From Sphingomonas panacis (GTDB lineage Bacteria; Pseudomonadota; Alphaproteobacteria; Sphingomonadales; Sphingomonadaceae), in assembly GCF_001717955.1 (NCBI RefSeq), contig NZ_CP014168.1, positions 4,185,501 through 4,249,500 on the forward strand: a DNA stretch of 64,000 nt, given 5' to 3'. Position numbers and translations under genes: made by a program. Position 1 is the first letter of the stretch; each line of letters starts with the position of its first letter. Under the pieces are notes generated by a model, which worked only from the letters and a program-made list of their open reading frames with translations, was not told the DNA's origin and did not search any database. Below are positions 16,898 to 25,406 of this stretch, one piece after another.

Positions 16898-17488
16898 CTA
16901 GAACGCCTCTTCGCACTCGAAGGTCACCGCGTAATTTTGGCCGACACCGGCCTCCCAGCCGCTTTTCGGATCGGTCATCGACATGACGGCATAGGGCCGC
17001 CGCACCTCGATCGCCGCGCCGTCGGCGGGTTGGACGCGGATGTACGGTTTGACGCTGATCGTGGCGCGGCCGGTGCCATCGGCGATGACCGGCGCCCGCA
17101 CCACGAGCAGTTGCTCGCCCACGGTGATGAAATGGCCGCGCTTGAGCTTCTGGCCGGATGAACTCCACCCCCGCGTTGCGAGGGTCTGCCCGAACTGGCC
17201 GGCGCCATCGACGATGACGTTGGACTCGTTGACCTGATCGCGCTCGCAGGCAACGAGCCGGAACTTGTTGGCGATGCCATCGCAATCGAACACGAACGCG
17301 CGCCAGTCGAGCACCCGGTCCTCGCCGAGGATCGGGGGCATCGTAACCTGCGCGTGCAGGCGGGGGGCGGCCGACAGCAGCGTCACGCGCCGGCGTCCGG
17401 TGAACTCGCCCCGGTTCGCCTGTCCCGGCTGCTCGATGGTCCACTGGATCTTCTGCGGCACCGGCGATGTGGGAAACTGGATCAGCAT
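16898..17488 (-). CDS. Distal tail protein
   Basis: 196 aa, starting MLIQFPTSPVPQKIQWTIEQ. The ATG at 17488 overlaps the tape-measure stop as TGATG, so it is translationally coupled; an in-frame ATG nine bases further upstream is an alternative. The protein is beta-rich with GQANRGEFTGRRRVTLLSAA near the front. It is the first gene after the tape measure, where distal-tail (Dit-like) proteins are expected. Confidence 0.62.
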   Translation of the reverse strand: MLIQFPTSPVPQKIQWTIEQPGQANRGEFTGRRRVTLLSAAPRLHAQVTMPPILGEDRVLDWRAFVFDCDGIANKFRLVACERDQVNESNVIVDGAGQFGQTLATRGWSSSGQKLKRGHFITVGEQLLVVRAPVIADGTGRATISVKPYIRVQPADGAAIEVRRPYAVMSMTDPKSGWEAGVGQNYAVTFECEEAF

Positions 17489-20400
17489 CAGCCCCATCCC
17501 CCCGGCAATGTCGGCCGCTTGAGCGTGCGGATCGTTTCTGACTTGGCGCCGGCGATGATCGGGCCGGCCGCGGCGCCGACGGTGCGAACCGCGACGTTCT
17601 GCATCGTCACGTTGAAGTCTTCGGATGCGTCGATCTTGGCATGCACATCGACCGCGAGGCGCTGGATGCGCGAGCCGGTCCCGCTCATCGCGTCGAGCGA
17701 CGGCGCGGCCATGCTCGGCAACCTGGGCGTTCCAACGACACCGCCCCGGGCGAAGCGCGGCAGCCGGCCCCGGTTCATCGCATCGATCAGCGGCCAATGG
17801 TCGCGCGTCGCCTGCGCCGTGACGATCGATTCGCCGTTCGAAACCATCAGCGGCTTGCGACCGTCGATCATCGCGAGGATGCTGTCGGACGTGCCGTTCC
17901 CCGGGCCGGAGATCCTGCCGCCGCCGGCGCGACCCTCGACTTTGCCGCCGCCAGCCAGCTTCAGGCCGAAGAAGCTGCCGCCGCCGATCGCCGACACGAT
18001 GGCCTTCTCGATCGCGATCCGCGCCAGGTCGGCGATGATCGACGACGCCATCTTCTTGAAGGCCGAACTGACGGTTTCCGTGCCGCTGACCAACCCTTCG
18101 AGGCCGCTCTCAAGGTTCTCCAGCCCGTCGACGGCGACATTCTGAAGCGCTTCGTTCGTGTCGCCGGTCGCCTGCTGGAGACGATCCCGGAATTGATCGA
18201 GCGGCCCAGCGTTCTTCTTTTTCAGGGCCGCGTTGTCGGCATCCTGCAACTTCCCGAGCATCGCCAGGCGCTGGATGGCGATCTTCTTCTCGGCTTCGGT
18301 CGCGTCGCGCGAGGCGACGACGCCTTCGAGCTTCGCGCGCTCCTCGGCATACTGGATGTCGAGGATGCGCTGCTCGAGGTCGCGACGTTGGCTTGCGGAC
18401 GTCAGCAGATCGGCCTGCTTCGAGAGCAGTTCCTGCTCGTTCGCCCGCCCGGCCGACGCCACGGCGAGGGTCTCATCCGCCTGACGCTGCTTCTCGCGGG
18501 CATCGACCACCTGCGTCTCAAGCGCGGCGCGCTCGTTATTCAGGCGCTGCAACTCGAGCTTACGGGTCTCGGCGACCGGCCCTTCGCCGAGGCCACCCTG
18601 CTTCGCCTGCTGGGCGATCTCGTTTTCGCGGCTTCTCCGCTCGTCCTCGATGCGGTCCTTTTCGATGTTCGCGCGCTCGACGGCCGAGTTGGTCAGATCT
18701 GCACGCGCTGCGGCGATCTGGTTGTTCGCCTGCCGCTCGGCCGAGCTGTAGGCCCGCTCGTCGGCCGCTGCGTCGCGGACCTCCGCCTTCGCCCTGCGGC
18801 TGGCTGCGGCGGCCGCGCGATCGGCCTTGTTGCTGGCGGCGCGACCGGTTTTCGCGTCGCGGTCACCTTGAGCACCAGCGGCCGCATCTCGGAACTTCGC
18901 GGCATCGGCCGCCGCAGCAGCCTTAGCCGCTGTCGGGGACAAGTCGTCTTTGCCGCCTTTGCCCCGATACTTGATGTACTGTTTCAGCTCGTATTGATGA
19001 GCTTCCAACTCATCGGTCTGCGAACGAATGCCGCGCTTGCGCGCGACAATGAGGTCGCGCGTTACCTGCGCAAGTTCCCCTTGGACATCGAAGCCGCCAT
19101 TTTTATCGTTTTCGGTGATGCGCGCGGCAAGCGGGACACTCTTGGCCCGCACGGCTGCCTGGTAGTTGGCCTGTTGCAAAGCACGATTTTCAGCGACGAT
19201 GCGAGCGTCGTCGGCGTTCGCTTTCTGATCGGCCGCAGATAGGCCGCCCCCGTCGACCGTGTTCGGGTCATACTTGCGTGCGGCATAATCGAGGTTGCGG
19301 GCGTTGATTCTCGCCTGCGCCTGATTGGCGCGATGTTCGGCCGCGACCGACTCCGTGGCGAAACTCACGATCTGCTCGCGCTGGCGCGCCTTGGCCAATT
19401 GCAGCAGCTTCTCGGCGGCCTGGCCAACCGCGCCGGCGAACGTCAGCATCTTGCCCGTCGCAGTGGTCGCGGAAGCGCCGGCCTGCGAAATTCCCGAAGC
19501 CGCAGCCCTGCCGGTAGCAGCGAGGACGGTGAGGTTCACATTCAACGCGCGGCTGGCTTCCGCTGTCTCCTTCATCGACGCCGCGGTGGCTGCGTTCCTC
19601 TCCTCGACTGCCGCAGCCTGGCTGCGATACAGCATATATGCTGCAATCAGCGCGCCGATCGCGAGCACCGCCGCGCCGCCGGCGACTGATCCACCAATCA
19701 GCGTGAGCGCGCCCGCGAACAGTTTCGAGGCACCTGCCGCCGCACGCGAGGCGAGCGTGGCAGCGTTGGCGGCAGCGTTCGCCTCAATGGTTGCCGCGGT
19801 CGACTGTGCCTGCGCGATCGCGAGCGCCTTCTCCAAGGCCGTCAATTCTGCGGTGGTCGCACCGAGCGCCCGGCGCGTGGTGATAAGCGCCTTCAGATCT
19901 TGGTTGGCTCGCGCCGCGTCGGGAAGGCTGCGGGTGATCCCGACGGTACCGAGACCGATCCGGTTGTTCGCGGCGATCGCCGCCTGCGCCTGCAAGGCGT
20001 CCGCGCGCTGCGCCTTGATCAAGACCAAGCTCTGTTCAAGTGCGACTTGGTCGGCACGCCGCGCGGCGATCGTCGCCTCGATTGAGGCGACCTCCGTTTC
20101 CGCGCTGGCGGCGACTGCCGCGGCTTTCTGCGCCGCGGCGACCTTGCCACCAATCAGCACCAGCTTTTCCTGATCCAACGCCCGAGCGACTAGCGCGATT
20201 TCGCCAGCCATCGCCGCGACAGGCCCGATCACGAAGCGCGCGGCGAAGCCCGCCCCAACCGCCGTGAGCGCGGGCACCAGGATTTCGAGATTGTTGGCGA
20301 TACCGACAATCGCCTGCGACACCCGCACGCTGGCGCCGACGCTCGAATCGGTTTCGCCGATATATTTGCCGAGCGCGTTGTTCAGGATGGTGAACGAGGC

Positions 20401-21255
20401 GCCGATCGTCAGGTTCGCCTTGGCGGCCTGCTGCTCGAGTGCTGCCGAGCCTTTCAGGAAGCCGGCGAAAAAATCTCTTGAGGTGAGCGTCCCCGCGATG
20501 ACGTCGGCACGGAGCGCAGAGACCGAACCCTTGTACTTGTCGATGCCGTTCGCGACCGCCTGCAGGATTGGGCGGGCGCCTTCGTTGACGCTGTTGAACT
20601 CCTCCGCGCGCACGTAGGTGCCGCCAAGCGCTTGGGTGAGCTGAAGCAGCGCACCCGAGCTCGCAGCCGCATCGCCGCCCTGGATCTTGAGCGCGGCGCC
20701 GACGCCATTCGTGAAGCGCAGCAGATCCGACTGGCTGGCGCCGAGCTCCTTCGCGCCTTGGCTCAGCCGGCCGTACAGCGTGCCGACGCTCTCCAACTCG
20801 ACACCGTAGCGTTGCGCCACGCCATAAAGATCGTTCTGGACTTTCGAGAGCTGCGCGCCGTCCAAGCCGGCCAACTTCAACTGGTTGGTGTAGCGGGTAT
20901 AGCCGTCCGCATAGTCTTTGACGCGATCGACCGAAAACGCTGCCGCGATGCCGGATGCGGACGCCAGCAATGCGGCTTTGATGCCGCTCGCCGCGCTGCT
21001 GATCCGGCCGTGGACGCCCTCAACCGAGGTGCCAAGCGACGCGATATCCCGGCGCGCGGTCGCGATCGAGGTGCTCATGCCCCGAAGTGGCTGTCCTAGC
21101 TCGCCGAAGCGGCGATCGGTCGCATCGAGCCGCCGCTGAGTATCGTTGGCGAACTGATCGACCCGCGCCTGACCGGCGTTGAGGTTACGGCGCAGCAACT
21201 CGACCGAGGCGTCAACCTGGAGGAGCAGCTGCTTGACGTCGGCTGCAGCGGCCAT
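17488..21255 (-). CDS. Tail tape measure protein
   Basis: 1255 aa. The N-terminal ~330 residues match the common tape-measure domain (RVKDYADGYTRYTNQLKLAG, then LTQALGGTYVRAEEFNSVNE and GLSRQ-type helices). Long Ala-rich coiled coils fill ~340-1050, with hydrophobic stretches around ~510-560 that can enter the host membrane. The C-terminus has Gly-rich segments. It sets tail length and is ejected with DNA. At roughly 0.15 nm per residue the tail would be near 190 nm. It follows the tail chaperone genes by 3 bases. Confidence 0.92.
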   Translation of the reverse strand: MAAAADVKQLLLQVDASVELLRRNLNAGQARVDQFANDTQRRLDATDRRFGELGQPLRGMSTSIATARRDIASLGTSVEGVHGRISSAASGIKAALLASASGIAAAFSVDRVKDYADGYTRYTNQLKLAGLDGAQLSKVQNDLYGVAQRYGVELESVGTLYGRLSQGAKELGASQSDLLRFTNGVGAALKIQGGDAAASSGALLQLTQALGGTYVRAEEFNSVNEGARPILQAVANGIDKYKGSVSALRADVIAGTLTSRDFFAGFLKGSAALEQQAAKANLTIGASFTILNNALGKYIGETDSSVGASVRVSQAIVGIANNLEILVPALTAVGAGFAARFVIGPVAAMAGEIALVARALDQEKLVLIGGKVAAAQKAAAVAASAETEVASIEATIAARRADQVALEQSLVLIKAQRADALQAQAAIAANNRIGLGTVGITRSLPDAARANQDLKALITTRRALGATTAELTALEKALAIAQAQSTAATIEANAAANAATLASRAAAGASKLFAGALTLIGGSVAGGAAVLAIGALIAAYMLYRSQAAAVEERNAATAASMKETAEASRALNVNLTVLAATGRAAASGISQAGASATTATGKMLTFAGAVGQAAEKLLQLAKARQREQIVSFATESVAAEHRANQAQARINARNLDYAARKYDPNTVDGGGLSAADQKANADDARIVAENRALQQANYQAAVRAKSVPLAARITENDKNGGFDVQGELAQVTRDLIVARKRGIRSQTDELEAHQYELKQYIKYRGKGGKDDLSPTAAKAAAAADAAKFRDAAAGAQGDRDAKTGRAASNKADRAAAAASRRAKAEVRDAAADERAYSSAERQANNQIAAARADLTNSAVERANIEKDRIEDERRSRENEIAQQAKQGGLGEGPVAETRKLELQRLNNERAALETQVVDAREKQRQADETLAVASAGRANEQELLSKQADLLTSASQRRDLEQRILDIQYAEERAKLEGVVASRDATEAEKKIAIQRLAMLGKLQDADNAALKKKNAGPLDQFRDRLQQATGDTNEALQNVAVDGLENLESGLEGLVSGTETVSSAFKKMASSIIADLARIAIEKAIVSAIGGGSFFGLKLAGGGKVEGRAGGGRISGPGNGTSDSILAMIDGRKPLMVSNGESIVTAQATRDHWPLIDAMNRGRLPRFARGGVVGTPRLPSMAAPSLDAMSGTGSRIQRLAVDVHAKIDASEDFNVTMQNVAVRTVGAAAGPIIAGAKSETIRTLKRPTLPGGWG

Positions 21256-21258
21256 CGG

Positions 21259-21444
21259 CTACTCCTCTGGCGGGCTGTTCATCGACTTCCAGACCTCGAA
21301 CGCGGCCCAGAATTCATGCGGGGTGGACGACCAGAATGTCGCCGGCGTCCACCCGAGGGCGGACGTCGCGATGCCGGCTAGTCGGCGACGGGGATCTCGG
21401 TCGTCATCATCCCCGTCGCCTTCGGTTCCCCCGATGGGAGACAC
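21259..21444 (-). CDS. Tail assembly chaperone, downstream frame
   Basis: 61 aa in its own frame, but probably made as the C-terminal extension of the upstream gene by -1 frameshifting in the 67-base overlap (21378-21444). The motif ALGWTPATFWSSTPHEFWAA matches the phage/GTA tail-assembly-chaperone pattern GW-x-P-x-x-FW. The GTG start would lie upstream of the G5 run, so independent initiation is possible but unlikely. The pair resembles lambda G/GT, which loads the tape measure before tail-tube polymerisation. Confidence 0.75.
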   Translation of the reverse strand: MSPIGGTEGDGDDDDRDPRRRLAGIATSALGWTPATFWSSTPHEFWAAFEVWKSMNSPPEE

Positions 21445-21815
21445 CCGCCGGTGAGCGCGAGGCCGAGCACGATCTGGATGCGCGGCTGCACCGCCAGCAC
21501 GCCGACGTCGAACAGCAGCAGGCCGATTGAATCGACGTTTGCATGCTTGGCGGAGGCAAGCGCCGCTTTCTCGCTGGCGGGGGCATATTCGTCGAGGACC
21601 GCCTCGCGGCCCCAGGCGCGCACCAACTCGGTGACAACGATCGCCTGTGCTTCCTGCGTCAGTGCGCCCTGCTCAGCGAGCTGGGCGAGGTTGATGAGCG
21701 GCAAGCCGGTCTTCTGCTCCATAGCGATGATCGCGGTATAGGAGGGGCGGAGAACGAAGCTCTGCCCCTCCAGCACCAGATCGACCTCGCCGCGCAGCGC
21801 GTTGGCGGCGTCCAT
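21378..21815 (-). CDS. Tail assembly chaperone, upstream frame (GTA-gp10-like)
   Basis: 145 aa. MDAANALRGEVDLVLEGQSF then VLRPSYTAIIAMEQKTG is the usual start of the GTA-type tail protein/chaperone family. The C-terminus carries GLALTGGCLPSGEPKATGMM, within which TCG GGG GAA forms a G5 run where the ribosome can step back by one base and enter the next frame. It lies 3 bases after the tail-tube gene and immediately before the tape measure, the fixed place of G/GT-type chaperones. Confidence 0.8.
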   Translation of the reverse strand: MDAANALRGEVDLVLEGQSFVLRPSYTAIIAMEQKTGLPLINLAQLAEQGALTQEAQAIVVTELVRAWGREAVLDEYAPASEKAALASAKHANVDSIGLLLFDVGVLAVQPRIQIVLGLALTGGCLPSGEPKATGMMTTEIPVAD

Positions 21816-21818
21816 CGC

Positions 21819-22250
21819 TTAGCCCAGGACGTCTTTGATCGGCGCGGCAGCGGCGGTGAATTCCGCCTTCGCCTTGACGGCGTCGTTCTGGCCGAACTCC
21901 GACGAGCTGATGTTGCCGTAGACCAAGCCGTCGAACACCGCGTCCGCAGCCGTACCGGTCTTCCCGCCCTTGCGGATCTGGATTTCGAACGGCTCCGCCG
22001 GGACGGCGTTGCAGTTGGTCTCGAGCGCGGTGTAGCCGTTGGCGTCGGGCAGGTTCGGGAGGATGTCGAGGCTGATCTTCAGCTTCTTCAGACCCGGCGC
22101 TTCAGTGCCGTAGCCCTCGTCGTCCTTCGTCGAAAGGTCGATGGAGCCCGCGTCGCGGCTGATCGAGATCGACTGCTGGCCCTTCACCAGCGCGTAATCC
22201 AGATCGCCCTTGATCCAGAGCAGGTAATCGTTGCCGAGCTTCTTCGCCAT
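21819..22250 (-). CDS. Major tail tube protein
   Basis: 143 aa, starting MAKKLGNDYLLWIKGDLDYA. The pattern QQSISISRDAGSIDLSTKDD followed by beta strands and a KAKAEFTA end is that of the TP901-1-like tail-tube family. It polymerises into the tail tube, guided by chaperone and tape measure. A 67-base gap upstream separates it from the head-tail connectors; the gap includes a GC-rich dyad (CCCCGC...GCGGGGC near 22275-22293) that may end or attenuate transcription. Confidence 0.82.
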   Translation of the reverse strand: MAKKLGNDYLLWIKGDLDYALVKGQQSISISRDAGSIDLSTKDDEGYGTEAPGLKKLKISLDILPNLPDANGYTALETNCNAVPAEPFEIQIRKGGKTGTAADAVFDGLVYGNISSSEFGQNDAVKAKAEFTAAAAPIKDVLG

Positions 22251-22317
22251 CGTGCTTCTCCCATATGAAAAAGCCCCGCTGACGAGGCGGGGCGGAGGTG
22301 GATTGGAGGGTGGTTGA

Positions 22318-22707
22318 TCAATCTTCGCGGAAGGCGAGGATCGTCAGGATCGTGGTGCCGACGTAGCCGGAGCCGTCATCGGACAGGGCGGCGTCGCTAC
22401 TCTCCAGCGACACATGGAGGTTCCAGCCATCGACGAGGAAGGACTGGCCGGCGAGGATCGTCTCGATCTGGTCCTGCAGATCGCAACACGGCGCTCGCTC
22501 GTCGCCTTCGGTGACCACGACCAGCGTCAGCGTAATGCGGCGGTCTGGATCGTCGGTGCTGGCGAAGGGCGTGCTTTCCATGTCGCCGATGATGATGAGC
22601 GGCAGCGGCGCGTCGTCGGGCACGTCCTGGAACACCGATGCACCGGCGATGCCGGCATCGAGCTGCTCGTAAGCCATGATTTCGCAAGCGGCGGTCGCGC
22701 TAGTCAT
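22318..22707 (-). CDS. DUF3168 head-tail/tail completion protein
   Basis: 129 aa. MAYEQLDAGIAGASVFQDVP then DDAPLPLIIIGDMEST and ITLTLVVVTEGDERAPCCDL fit the DUF3168 tail-terminator/completion family, which caps the tail and joins it to the head. It overlaps the HK97 gp10-like gene by 8 bases, so the connector genes are coupled. Start as ATG/GTG near 22707 could also be the internal Met of EIMAYEQ. Confidence 0.75.
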   Translation of the reverse strand: MTSATAACEIMAYEQLDAGIAGASVFQDVPDDAPLPLIIIGDMESTPFASTDDPDRRITLTLVVVTEGDERAPCCDLQDQIETILAGQSFLVDGWNLHVSLESSDAALSDDGSGYVGTTILTILAFRED

Positions 22708-23158
22708 TGCCGCCGCCGTTGCCGATGCGCGCGAGGATGCGGCTGAAAAGCGGCTTCACCTCGCGGGTGACAGCGTCGCGCAGGTCTGGATACTCGCCGG
22801 TGACGAAGCGATCGCCGAGGATCTGCCGGATTTTCATGCGCGCGCCGGTGCGCCGGCCGCGCGAGATCGTGACGGTTTGCGCCTTCCGGCCCTTGTCGAG
22901 CACGAACCCATAGAACAGTTTGGAGCGGCCGCGCTTGGTGCCGAGCAGGCCGACCTGCAGGCGCAGCGTCTTCGCGAACACCTTGTATTTGACACCTTGC
23001 TGGAGGGCGCCGGTCTTGTGCTTCGCACGCGCGCGCATCGCCGCCTGGGCGCGCCGCCCGGCCCGGCCGAAACCTTCGACCAGGTCCGCCCGCGCCTCGT
23101 CGGGCAGTTGCTGGACGAGTCGGCGGAATTGCCGCGTTCCCTTGAGCTTCGAACTCAT
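22700..23158 (-). CDS. HK97 gp10-like neck protein
   Basis: 152 aa from ATG 23158, which overlaps the stop of the head closure gene as ATGA. Arg/Lys-rich: KGTRQFRRLVQQLPDEARAD then RAKHKTGALQQGVKYKVF, including the characteristic TGALQ-type turn of the HK97 gp10 family. It is a small connector at the head-tail interface. Confidence 0.8.
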   Translation of the reverse strand: MSSKLKGTRQFRRLVQQLPDEARADLVEGFGRAGRRAQAAMRARAKHKTGALQQGVKYKVFAKTLRLQVGLLGTKRGRSKLFYGFVLDKGRKAQTVTISRGRRTGARMKIRQILGDRFVTGEYPDLRDAVTREVKPLFSRILARIGNGGGND

Positions 23159-23508
23159 CGCCCGTTCGCTCCGCTTTCGCAGGTCATCACGAGCTCGTCG
23201 CCGGCGAGGTTCGGCGCCGCTGATTTGATGTCCATCGCGATCCCGTTCCAAACGAGCCGGTGCGTCGGGGCCACGCCGGCGCGGGGCCGGATCGTCACCC
23301 GCCAGAGCTGCACGGAGCGCTCGATCGAGTTTCGCACGGCCTCGTCACCGCGTAGCGCGATCACTTCGGCGAAGACGCGGCTGGCAAGCAGCCGCCAGGG
23401 GTCTTCCCCGTCTGGCGTCTTGAAGCCGCCACGTCCGTTGCTGACGCGGTTAGGCTCCAGAATGTCGATGCGATGCCGCAACCGAGTCGCGAGAGAGGCG
23501 CGCGTCAT
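23155..23508 (-). CDS. Head closure/head-tail adaptor (SPP1 gp16-like)
   Basis: 117 aa. LRHRIDILEPNRVSNGRGGF followed by DPWRLLASRVFAEVIALRGD is the standard N-terminal pattern of the phage head-tail joining family (H-R-I-x-I-x-x...; W...A.V..L.G.E). It ends with HRLVWNGIAMDIKSAAPN. It seals the portal after packaging and gives the tail a docking ring. ATG shares a base with the stop of the preceding gene. Confidence 0.82.
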   Translation of the reverse strand: MTRASLATRLRHRIDILEPNRVSNGRGGFKTPDGEDPWRLLASRVFAEVIALRGDEAVRNSIERSVQLWRVTIRPRAGVAPTHRLVWNGIAMDIKSAAPNLAGDELVMTCESGANGR

Positions 23509-23807
23509 CAGCCGACGCTCACGACGATGTAATATTCGACCAGGAAGCGCACGCCGGCGATGTCCTCCAGCGGCGTGTCGCGGTTATCGTAAAGCGAGGT
23601 CAGCACCAGTTTGACCGCATGAACGACATTCGCCGGGACCGCGTCGGCGCTCGGCCAGCCGGCCGCGCCGATCAGGGCGTCGCGGCCGAGGTGGTTGGCG
23701 AGGCCCTGCTCAGACGCGGCGATCAGGCCGTCCAGCGTGGTGTCGGAAACCTCGTCGCCGATGCGCAGGTGTTCGCGCGCGACGGGGAGCGGAATCAGAT
23801 CTGACAT
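23508..23807 (-). CDS. Head-tail connector, gp6-like
   Basis: 99 aa. PLPVAREHLRIGDEVSDTTL and LDGLIAASEQGLANHLGRDA fit the HK97 gp6/SPP1 gp15 connector fold, which binds below the portal. ATG 23807; the gene overlaps the next by one base. A 22-base gap separates it from the 48-aa gene. Confidence 0.78.
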   Translation of the reverse strand: MSDLIPLPVAREHLRIGDEVSDTTLDGLIAASEQGLANHLGRDALIGAAGWPSADAVPANVVHAVKLVLTSLYDNRDTPLEDIAGVRFLVEYYIVVSVG

Positions 23808-23829
23808 ATCGCTCCCCGCCGGCGTCGGA

Positions 23830-23976
23830 TCAGGCGTTCGGCTTGTCGGTCGGCTTCACCGCTTCGGCGAAACCCTGCTTGACCAGCGCGGCCTCGGTTT
23901 CCTTGTCGAAACCGGCAATTTCGCCGGGGCTGTAGAGGGTGCCCTGTTGGCAGGGCTTGAGGAACTTGACGGCCAT
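23830..23976 (-). CDS. Small protein between capsid and connector, 48 aa
   Basis: Starts MAVKFLKPCQQGTLYSPGEI and ends VKPTDKPNA. ATG 23976 is preceded by CGGAGAG at good distance. It has the features of small conserved head-region proteins in many HK97-type phages (V-K-F-L-K...Y.PGEIAGF): it is likely real despite its size. The function is unknown; a head-decoration or capsid-stabilising role is only a guess from position. Confidence 0.65.
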   Translation of the reverse strand: MAVKFLKPCQQGTLYSPGEIAGFDKETEAALVKQGFAEAVKPTDKPNA

Positions 23977-24069
23977 GTTCGGCTCTCCGGGATACGCAAA
24001 GGGCGGCCCAAGGGCGCCCTTTGCGGTGATGATGGTGGTAGCGACGGTGACGGCTAGGCCGTCAGGCGG

Positions 24070-25383
24070 TCACGGCTTCCAGGTGACGCCGGTGAGCACC
24101 GCGAAGGCCGCGTCGTAGCGGAGCTCGGTGTCGTGCTCCTCGATCAGCCGGATCAGCGTCTCGTCGTTGGAGAAGGCCGAGCGGATCGTGCCATTGTCGT
24201 CGTAGGCGGCGCTGTCCGACGCGGCGAGGGTCACCTGATAGGTGTCGCCGATCAGGAACTGCTCGAAATCGCCGAAGTAGATCTCCGACTCGTTGGCCCC
24301 GGCACCGAGGTTGTCCGGCACCGAGGTGGTGACGAAGAGCGGGTAGATGCCGAAACGGCCGCTCGCTACCTCGGGGAACGCCTTGTTGCCGTTCCCGTCC
24401 GTGATGTTCTCGAGGAACGACTGAACGGTCGGCGACATGATGTACCCGCACTTCGAGAGCGGCACGTTGGCGTTGACGACCTTAAGCTTCAGCCGGGCCA
24501 TGTCCGAGCGAACGGTAACGAGCGTCGGGTTGGCTGTCATCGTCAGCACGTTGCCGGCGATGATCATGCTGCGCAGGCCGGCCGGCGCGAGATCGCTGCC
24601 GGTACCGCGCAGAAACTGCTGGTCTTCCTTGATCGCGGCGGAGGTGATCAGGTCGTCGCGCACCATCGCGTCGACGCCGAAGGATGCACGGCGCAGCAGC
24701 TGGTTGGTGATCGGCACAAGCGCGCGCAGCGTCTTCGCCGACATGCTGAGCGAACCGACGGCGATGTCCGTCGTCGGCGCCGGCGTCCGTTCGCCGACGT
24801 AGCCGGCGTTGGTGGACCCGGTCTGCTTACGCATTGTGATGTTGCCGTCCGGCATCGGCACCGACCGCGCGCCGGCGTTGCGGATCACGACCTTGGGCCG
24901 GAGCAGGCCGATGAAGTCCGCGCTGTAGGCGGTGTCGACGAGATAGCCGCCCTTGGTCGCGGTCGACTGCTCCATGTTGGCGACGATCTGGCCGGTCTGG
25001 TCGCCCCAGATCTCCTGGGCGTGTGCCGCCATTGCGCGCTGATCGCGGCCGCCGGTCGCGGCGAGCGCGATCGCGATGCGGCCGACCATCGCACCAGGTT
25101 CGGGCTTCTCGGCGACCGTCGCCGGCACAGTACCGGGCTGCGCGGCGCCAGGCGCGGCGCCGGGCAGTACGACCGGGGTTGCGGCGCTGGCCTTCAGCGC
25201 GAGCACGCTTTCCTCACGGGCGATCTTCGCCTGAAGATCCTTCGCCTCGATCGCTTTGGCGTCGAAGGCGGTCTGCTCCTCGGCGGTGAGGTCACGATCA
25301 TTGTCGTTTGAGGCAGTCGCCAGGATGCCGTCCATCGATGCTACGACGGCCGCCAGGCTGGTCTTGAGCGCGGTGATGCGCAT
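24070..25383 (-). CDS. HK97-fold major capsid protein
   Basis: 437 aa from ATG 25383; AAGGAG lies 9 bases upstream, while the GTG at 25389 would be only 3 bases from it. Residues ~1-130 are helical and charged (DLTAEEQTAFDAKAIEAKDL), the delta scaffold domain that the protease removes. The capsid body follows: STATKGGYLVDTAYSADFIG, then RALVPITNQLLRRASFGVDA and SPTVQSFLENITDGNG. These are typical of HK97-type capsids. It directly follows the protease gene. Confidence 0.93.
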   Translation of the reverse strand: MRITALKTSLAAVVASMDGILATASNDNDRDLTAEEQTAFDAKAIEAKDLQAKIAREESVLALKASAATPVVLPGAAPGAAQPGTVPATVAEKPEPGAMVGRIAIALAATGGRDQRAMAAHAQEIWGDQTGQIVANMEQSTATKGGYLVDTAYSADFIGLLRPKVVIRNAGARSVPMPDGNITMRKQTGSTNAGYVGERTPAPTTDIAVGSLSMSAKTLRALVPITNQLLRRASFGVDAMVRDDLITSAAIKEDQQFLRGTGSDLAPAGLRSMIIAGNVLTMTANPTLVTVRSDMARLKLKVVNANVPLSKCGYIMSPTVQSFLENITDGNGNKAFPEVASGRFGIYPLFVTTSVPDNLGAGANESEIYFGDFEQFLIGDTYQVTLAASDSAAYDDNGTIRSAFSNDETLIRLIEEHDTELRYDAAFAVLTGVTWKP

Positions 25384-25406
25384 GGACACGTTCTCCTTGG
25401 TGGGTT

